Shown: in pieces, positions 59,702-64,000 of the stretch
How positions within the stretch are numbered: the stretch's first letter is position 1
Layout: each line of letters starts with the position of its first letter
Source: Thermoproteota archaeon
GTDB lineage: Archaea > Thermoproteota > Thermoprotei_A > Sulfolobales > Ignisphaeraceae
Direction: 5' to 3'
DNA: 64,000 nucleotides
NCBI GenBank assembly: GCA_030550585.1
Contig: JAUQPB010000003.1
Coordinates: forward strand, 160,333 to 224,332
Notes under the pieces: generated by a model
What the model saw: only the letters and a program-made list of their open reading frames with translations
What the model was told of the DNA's origin: nothing
Database searches by the model: none
Translations under genes and position numbers: made by a program

Positions 59702-60535
59702 ATGGTTATAGAAAAAGATCTTGGGAAAATGCTTAGCGAGCTATCCAAAACCCTTTCAAATCTAGGTCTCGATATGAATGATCTGAAAAGCTCTGTCCAC
59801 GGGCTTGAAAAAAGCCAGCAGTTCCTCATATCAATAAAATCGCTAAAAATCTTAGAGAAAATCTTTACAGGATTAACTGATCTTAAAGGGCTCTTAGAAA
59901 AAAGCGAGCTGAAAGACTTTTTGACCCAGGCAATCCCCATCATCAAAAGTATTTCAAATAGTGTAAAAGATCTGAGCATCGAATTCAATGCCTCTACGGC
60001 TAGATTAATCCCACTTCTTACAATAGCCATACTCACTTCAATGATATCCAGCGTCACAACATTAGCAATCTTATATCAATTTCAAATATTAGGTACACCG
60101 AGTTTCCTAGTCCTTACATTAATGGTATTGTTCGTGACAGTAATTGCACTACTTTCGCTATACCTCAAATTATTATTGGTGCTTACTTTAGCGCCTCTGG
60201 CTGCCCTTCCATCGCTAGTTGCATCCACAATAGGCCTAATTTTACATCGATCTATGAGCCCCGTAATTATTATTCTAATTGTGTTTAACATAATTCTATT
60301 AGTTGCATTGCTCAGATTCTTGATTCTACAGGCAAATGCATATAAGATTGCCATTAGCATTGTAGCGTCTATTTATCGTGTGATAGATGAGCTAAAGACA
60401 ATTGCTGAAAACAAGTTGAGAACAGCCCCAGCTAGTCAGCTCGCCACACCAAATGAAGTTCTGTTCACTAAGGTTTATGGTAATGAAGCTAGTGAGCTTA
60501 TTAAGTACGCTACAGATGTTAACAAAGTAAAGTAG
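59702..60535 (+). CDS. Membrane protein with N-terminal coiled coil, function unknown
   Basis: This 277-aa protein has an N-terminal amphipathic/coiled-coil part of about 95 residues (DLGKMLSELSKTLSNLGL, SLKILEKIFTGLTDLKGLLE) and four to five transmembrane helices between about 100 and 215. A short soluble tail follows. No family is recognised. It starts 4 bp after the PMT gene and ends just before the wHTH gene, so it belongs to one transcript. Confidence 0.6.
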   Translation: MVIEKDLGKMLSELSKTLSNLGLDMNDLKSSVHGLEKSQQFLISIKSLKILEKIFTGLTDLKGLLEKSELKDFLTQAIPIIKSISNSVKDLSIEFNASTARLIPLLTIAILTSMISSVTTLAILYQFQILGTPSFLVLTLMVLFVTVIALLSLYLKLLLVLTLAPLAALPSLVASTIGLILHRSMSPVIIILIVFNIILLVALLRFLILQANAYKIAISIVASIYRVIDELKTIAENKLRTAPASQLATPNEVLFTKVYGNEASELIKYATDVNKVK

Positions 60536-60554
60536 TTTGCTTGGTGTTTTTAAA

Positions 60555-61028
60555 ATGCCTGAGAAACAAGTGCAACAACAAAAAACTAAGGAACTTAAAA
60601 CATTTTCAACACAAGTCGTCACACTAGATACAATAAAAAACGATAAGAGAAAAATGACATTGCTACACATAATTAAGGTGCTAAATGCTGTAAGTGAAAA
60701 AGGGTTATCTTACCTAGTAACTGTGCTTCACGACGAGAAGAAAGTTGACCTAGGTTACACAATTGTTAGGTTGGGTAACAGAGTCATAGTGAAAGACTTG
60801 CTTGAGGATATAAAAGCCCTACTATATGTAGGTCTCATTGAATCTGATCCAAAAACTAAAAAACTTCAGCTAACTAGTAGAGGAAAGGAGTTTTTGGAAT
60901 CCTTACAAATTGCAGATACAAAATTGTCTGAGGTGCTCAGCTCAGTAGAAGAATTGAAGAGTAGGGTAATTGCGGTAGACGAGGAGGTTGCGGCGGCAAC
61001 GCAATTAGCAAAACAATCTAGGAAATGA
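60555..61028 (+). CDS. Winged-helix protein with C-terminal coiled coil
   Basis: This protein of about 157 aa has a Gln/Lys-rich start, a winged-helix domain (LLHIIKVLNAVSEKGLSYLVTVLHD, YVGLIESDPKTKKLQLTSRGKEFLESL) and a coiled-coil end (LSEVLSSVEELKSRVIAVDEEVAAATQLAKQ). It is probably a DNA-binding or membrane-associated regulator. ATG 60555 has GGTG about 9 nt upstream; the frame extends to a TTG at 60537. It is the third gene of the PMT run. Confidence 0.65.
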   Translation: MPEKQVQQQKTKELKTFSTQVVTLDTIKNDKRKMTLLHIIKVLNAVSEKGLSYLVTVLHDEKKVDLGYTIVRLGNRVIVKDLLEDIKALLYVGLIESDPKTKKLQLTSRGKEFLESLQIADTKLSEVLSSVEELKSRVIAVDEEVAAATQLAKQSRK

Positions 61029-61123
61029 CTGTGAAGCAAATGAAATAATAAAAAGTGCCAAAAGGTATGCGAAAATAATGTCAAAAACGCGTTTAGGTAT
61101 TTTAGATAGTGAGTTGCTTGTCT

Positions 61124-61549
61124 TTAAATTGATAGTGATATGCCTTCGCGTTCTCCTCTTCTTCTTCTACCACTATCACTAAATAACTCTAGTAGAAGGG
61201 GGTTTAGCTTACCCTCTTTCTCTAACTTAGATATGTAGTCTCTAAACTCTGATGTGTGCTTAATGTCTAAATCTATTAATTGCTGTAGTATATTGTAAAC
61301 AGTGGTCCATACAAATTCGAGCTCTTCTTTAGGCATGTTACTAATTATGAATGGATCTTGTAGCCAGTTGTCAAAGGCTTTTAGCGTTCTGATCATGTGT
61401 TGAAAAGCCATTCTGGTGTAGAGTATTAGTTCGAGTCTGTCGCCTTTCTTGGCATTCTCATTAACATTGCCAAACCATTCCTTAACCTTTTTCTGCATTT
61501 CAATCCATTGTGTTAAGCTATCATACATTGAAGACATCTCATGTTGCAC
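61124..61549 (-). CDS. Helical protein, DUF2153-like
   Basis: This 141-aa all-helical protein has RLELILYTRMAFQHMIRTLKAFDNWLQDPFIISNMPKEELEFVW and LDLDIKHTSEFRDYI, matching my recollection of the crenarchaeal DUF2153 family. It ends in a basic stretch (GRRRRGERE). Function is unknown. ATG 61549 is used; ATG 61537 is an alternative. It converges on the wHTH gene and lies downstream of the Trm112-like gene on the same strand. Confidence 0.7.
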   Translation of the reverse strand: MQHEMSSMYDSLTQWIEMQKKVKEWFGNVNENAKKGDRLELILYTRMAFQHMIRTLKAFDNWLQDPFIISNMPKEELEFVWTTVYNILQQLIDLDIKHTSEFRDYISKLEKEGKLNPLLLELFSDSGRRRRGEREGISLSI

Positions 61550-61597
61550 CTTATAACATTATTCATTTTCCTGTGTTTTACATTAGCATAAGTTGTG

Positions 61598-62011
61598 TTA
61601 TTTGCTTAATAAATTATATGGTTTCCCATGTAACTTAATCTCGTCTGGTATTTTATCTCTATACATGTTGAGAAATGCTGTGTCCTCCTCTTTTTTCCTG
61701 TAATTATCTGGCAACAGCCTAGGAATCTCATCTAATATGGGATACCATCTACCGCAGTTTTCACAATATAAAATACCTGTCTTCACCTCAATCTTTATGC
61801 ATTCATCGCATGGCACTTCCTCACCCTTCTCGCTAAGATCCTTAATATAAGTGTTTTTGAATGAGCAATACAAATCGCAAAGAGGTTTTTGAATATTCTG
61901 CGGAATCCTTCTATGATCATATATCACAGTTTCTATTACAAATAACCTTAGAGGAAAACCCTTGTCTTTGCAGTAAGGACATGCCAAGTAATTTAGGAGT
62001 CTATACTTCAT
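61598..62011 (-). CDS. Trm112-like zinc-binding protein with a long insertion
   Basis: This 137-aa protein has the Trm112 pattern: MKYRLLNYLACPYCK at the start and VKTGILYCENCGRWYPILDEIPRLLP near residues 85-105, which together bind zinc. A further CDEC pair and an insertion of about 60 residues make it twice the usual 60-70 aa. Trm112 activates several tRNA, rRNA and protein methyltransferases. It overlaps the phosphohexomutase gene by 4 bp (ATGA). Confidence 0.8.
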   Translation of the reverse strand: MKYRLLNYLACPYCKDKGFPLRLFVIETVIYDHRRIPQNIQKPLCDLYCSFKNTYIKDLSEKGEEVPCDECIKIEVKTGILYCENCGRWYPILDEIPRLLPDNYRKKEEDTAFLNMYRDKIPDEIKLHGKPYNLLSK

Positions 62012-63396
62012 CTTCCTAACCTTTTCCTGATTTCCTCTATTTTGTCTAGCAGTTCAGATAATATCCTCTTCGATACTGCTTCATCCCACGATTCCACAGT
62101 TATCCTCATCAATGGCTCAGTACCGCTTGGTCTAACAAGAAATGCTGCATTATCCATGACAACCTTTATCCCATCTATATCAATTATTTTATACGAGCTA
62201 TAATATTTCTTTAGAGCCTCTACAATAGCAAGTCCCTCTTCCCTATTGTTAATCGGTATTTTCGTTCTTAATATAGCTGGTTTTTGAATGGAGTCTACAA
62301 TATAGGAGAGTTTGAAGTCTCTTTCCACAAGCATGTCAGCCATCAAGGCAGCTGAAGCCGTTCCATCTCTAACTAGTTGGTGAGGAACATAAGCAAATCC
62401 TCCATTGTCCTCAAATCCGGAAAGGGCTCCTCCGAGTTCAACAATTTTTCTTGCTATATTCAAGAACCCAACTCTTGTCCATACAACCTCTATGCCATTT
62501 TTGATCAGATACTTGTCTGATAGAATATGACTTGTAGATATAGCTGTAACAACCCTTCTTGGCAGACCAGGATTCTTCTCAGATACATAGTTAGTTAATA
62601 TTATTGCAGATATTGTCCCGTCTACAAACCTACCTTGATCATCAACAAAAATGGCTCTGTCACCATCTCCATCATGTGCTACGCCAAAATCAGCGTTAAC
62701 AGCTTTAACAACCTGCATTAGGTCTGCTAAGGTTTCAGCTGTTGGCTCATATGGTCTATAGGGCAAGCCTATGTCTGCATTTATTGTTAGAACCTTTAAA
62801 CCAAGTTCTTTTAGTACTCTGGGTGTCGTTAAAGCCGAGACACTATTAGCACAGTCTACAACAACTCTCATCTCTTTTCTTTTAAATTTATTGCCATCAA
62901 AATGTTTCTTAACGCCATTTACATAATAATCTATTGCTGAATCGAATCTCTCAACAGGTTTTAGATCATGCCAAGACACTCTCCTAAATTTTGTTTCAAA
63001 TAATATCGATTCTATTTCAGCATCAACCTCAGGTGGGGCCTCTATACCGTCACTCAAAACAACCTTTATTCCCACCCACTCAGGAGGGTTGTGACTTGCT
63101 GTGACAACAACACCGTAATCAAAACCGCATTCTTTAACACAGTATTGTAAGGCTGGCGTGGGTATGAAGCCAGCATCATAAACCTTTGTACCTGCTGAGA
63201 CCAACCCTGCTACGACCAGATTGTAAACTAGGTTGTTGCCTATTCTCGCATCCTTACCTACTAAGGCTCTAGATCCTGTGGGAAAGTAGCTTGCAATGGC
63301 CATAGCTAATCTCAAGGGAAATGATGCATCCTCTTTATCTACAACCCACCTAACACCATCAGTTCCAAACAGTTTTCTTTCAACTGTTTTCTGCAT
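62008..63396 (-). CDS. Phosphohexomutase (phosphoglucosamine mutase/phosphomannomutase type)
   Basis: This protein of about 462 aa of the alpha-D-phosphohexomutase family has KLFGTDGVRW, the phosphoserine loop VVTASHNPP, the metal loop DGDGDRA, a sugar-binding FEDNGGF and the phosphate-binding RPSGTEP. The sugar loop of the family is usually GExSG; here it is FEDNGG, so the substrate cannot be fixed. It supplies hexose-1-phosphates for glycan synthesis. ATG 63396 is chosen with GGGTGA 6 nt upstream; the frame extends to 63444. Confidence 0.9.
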   Translation of the reverse strand: MQKTVERKLFGTDGVRWVVDKEDASFPLRLAMAIASYFPTGSRALVGKDARIGNNLVYNLVVAGLVSAGTKVYDAGFIPTPALQYCVKECGFDYGVVVTASHNPPEWVGIKVVLSDGIEAPPEVDAEIESILFETKFRRVSWHDLKPVERFDSAIDYYVNGVKKHFDGNKFKRKEMRVVVDCANSVSALTTPRVLKELGLKVLTINADIGLPYRPYEPTAETLADLMQVVKAVNADFGVAHDGDGDRAIFVDDQGRFVDGTISAIILTNYVSEKNPGLPRRVVTAISTSHILSDKYLIKNGIEVVWTRVGFLNIARKIVELGGALSGFEDNGGFAYVPHQLVRDGTASAALMADMLVERDFKLSYIVDSIQKPAILRTKIPINNREEGLAIVEALKKYYSSYKIIDIDGIKVVMDNAAFLVRPSGTEPLMRITVESWDEAVSKRILSELLDKIEEIRKRLGR

Positions 63397-63497
63397 TAGC
63401 TTCACCCAGTTAGTGCTTGTTCTTCTTCTGTGAAGAGCAATCACCTTATAAATTTGTTTAAAAGTTTATCTATACGATAATGTGGTAGAAAAAATTG

Positions 63498-64000
63498 ATG
63501 ACAATATGGCTAGATGTTTTAACGCCAAAGCAGGCAAAGCTTTTTGGCCATATCTATCTAAGCCTAAGAGAAAATGGCTACAAGGTTATTCTAACTGCAA
63601 GGAACTATGAATATACACTCTCTGTCTTAAGGAGCATTGGCGTAGAATACAAAGCTGTTGGACAATATGTTGAGGGTTTAAAAGAAAAGGTCGTTGAAGA
63701 GGCGAAAAGGATGCTGTCTCTTCTTGAGATTTTAGAGAATTTCGATGTTTTGATAGCCTTTCCCAACCCAGTTGCATCTAGAATAGCCTTTGGCTTAGGA
63801 AAACCATACATAGCATTTACTGACAGCCCTCATAGCAAGGCTCCATCAAGACTTTCCCTACCTCTTTCAACTGCCGTCATATTTTCTTCGTGTATTCCTA
63901 GAGAAGAGATTGAAAAATATATATACAGAGAAGGAACTATCATTAGACAATTCCACGGCGTAGATGAGGTAGAGTGGCTAAAAGAATTCAATCCAGACCC
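63498..64000 (+). CDS. DUF354-family glycosyltransferase-like protein (cut by window edge)
   Basis: The first 167 residues are readable: MTIWLDVLTPKQAKLFGHI, KVILTARNYEYTLSVLRSIGVEYKAVGQY, and IAFPNPVASRIAFGLGKPYIAFTDSPHSKAPSRL. This matches the archaeal DUF354 family, which has a glycosyltransferase-B-like fold related to UDP-GlcNAc 2-epimerases. ATG 63498 is the start, with GGT upstream. It diverges from the phosphohexomutase gene. Confidence 0.8.
   Translation, partial: MTIWLDVLTPKQAKLFGHIYLSLRENGYKVILTARNYEYTLSVLRSIGVEYKAVGQYVEGLKEKVVEEAKRMLSLLEILENFDVLIAFPNPVASRIAFGLGKPYIAFTDSPHSKAPSRLSLPLSTAVIFSSCIPREEIEKYIYREGTIIRQFHGVDEVEWLKEFNPD

Noticed and set aside
1-64000. tRNA or rRNA genes, CRISPR arrays, insertion sequences, integrase or attachment sites
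   Set aside because: All spacers were read for T-arm-like GGTTCRAAT motifs, regularly spaced repeats and transposase frames; none was found.

Overview
The window is chromosomal DNA from a hyperthermophilic crenarchaeon (Thermoproteota, most like Desulfurococcales/Ignisphaera-type genomes; the exact genus is inference). The evidence is a PolB1-type DNA polymerase, a group II chaperonin, archaeal Cdc48, NucS/EndoMS, TIP49, archaeal TmcA and TYW1, RpoK, a tetraether-lipid-synthase-like radical SAM protein, AT-rich TATA promoters about 25 bp before expected transcription starts, GGTG-type Shine-Dalgarno (SD) sites, and frequent TTG/GTG starts. Genes are tightly packed on both strands. I found no tRNA, rRNA, CRISPR array, insertion sequence or integrase, so this is core chromosome rather than an island.

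Layout. 1-4.0 kb (minus): alaS (cut by the window edge), ribosomal P1/L12, an MBL/beta-CASP nuclease and taw1. 4.1-8.0 kb (plus): a five-gene run of DHH phosphoesterase, NucS, hotdog thioesterase, UPF0282 MBL protein and metallophosphoesterase. 8.0-16.2 kb (minus): a small unknown, tmcA, cdc48 and ppdK. 16.3-20.9 kb (plus): hexapeptide acyltransferase, polB1, a small membrane protein and an acidic-tailed protein. 20.9-31.3 kb (mostly minus): a small unknown, DRG-like GTPase, enolase, topoisomerase IA, rpoK, thermosome and a three-gene operon ending in a degenerate TtuA/Ncs6-like protein; a zinc-ribbon protein and signal peptidase run on plus. 31.5-46.3 kb: class II ribonucleotide reductase, a TGT-fold protein, a Tes-like radical SAM enzyme, an unusual AAA ATPase, sugar aminotransferase, M24 peptidase, membrane proteins, THUMP and tandem-LSm proteins, cysS and zinc-binding unknowns. 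46.5-58 kb (mostly minus): RHH coiled-coil protein, nicotinate phosphoribosyltransferase, leuS, protein disulfide oxidoreductase, NDP-sugar dehydrogenase, SpeD/ArgDC, Cas4-like nuclease, wHTH and TIP49. 58.2-64 kb: PMT-type glycosyltransferase operon, DUF2153-like, Trm112-like, phosphohexomutase and a DUF354 protein cut by the right edge.

The strongest non-coding signal is a set of seven C/D box methylation-guide sRNAs that I could read directly (C, D', C' and D boxes with guides of about 10-14 nt), at about 20.0, 22.5, 46.6, 52.3, 55.0, 55.1 and 56.4 kb. Five of them fall within 10 kb, two are in tandem, and four lie within about 25 nt downstream of a same-strand stop codon or in the same run. 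One guide matches the conserved tRNA D-arm. Together with TmcA, Taw1, the THUMP protein, the TGT-fold protein, the degenerate thiolase paralog, Trm112 and the tandem LSm protein, the window is rich in RNA-modification functions.
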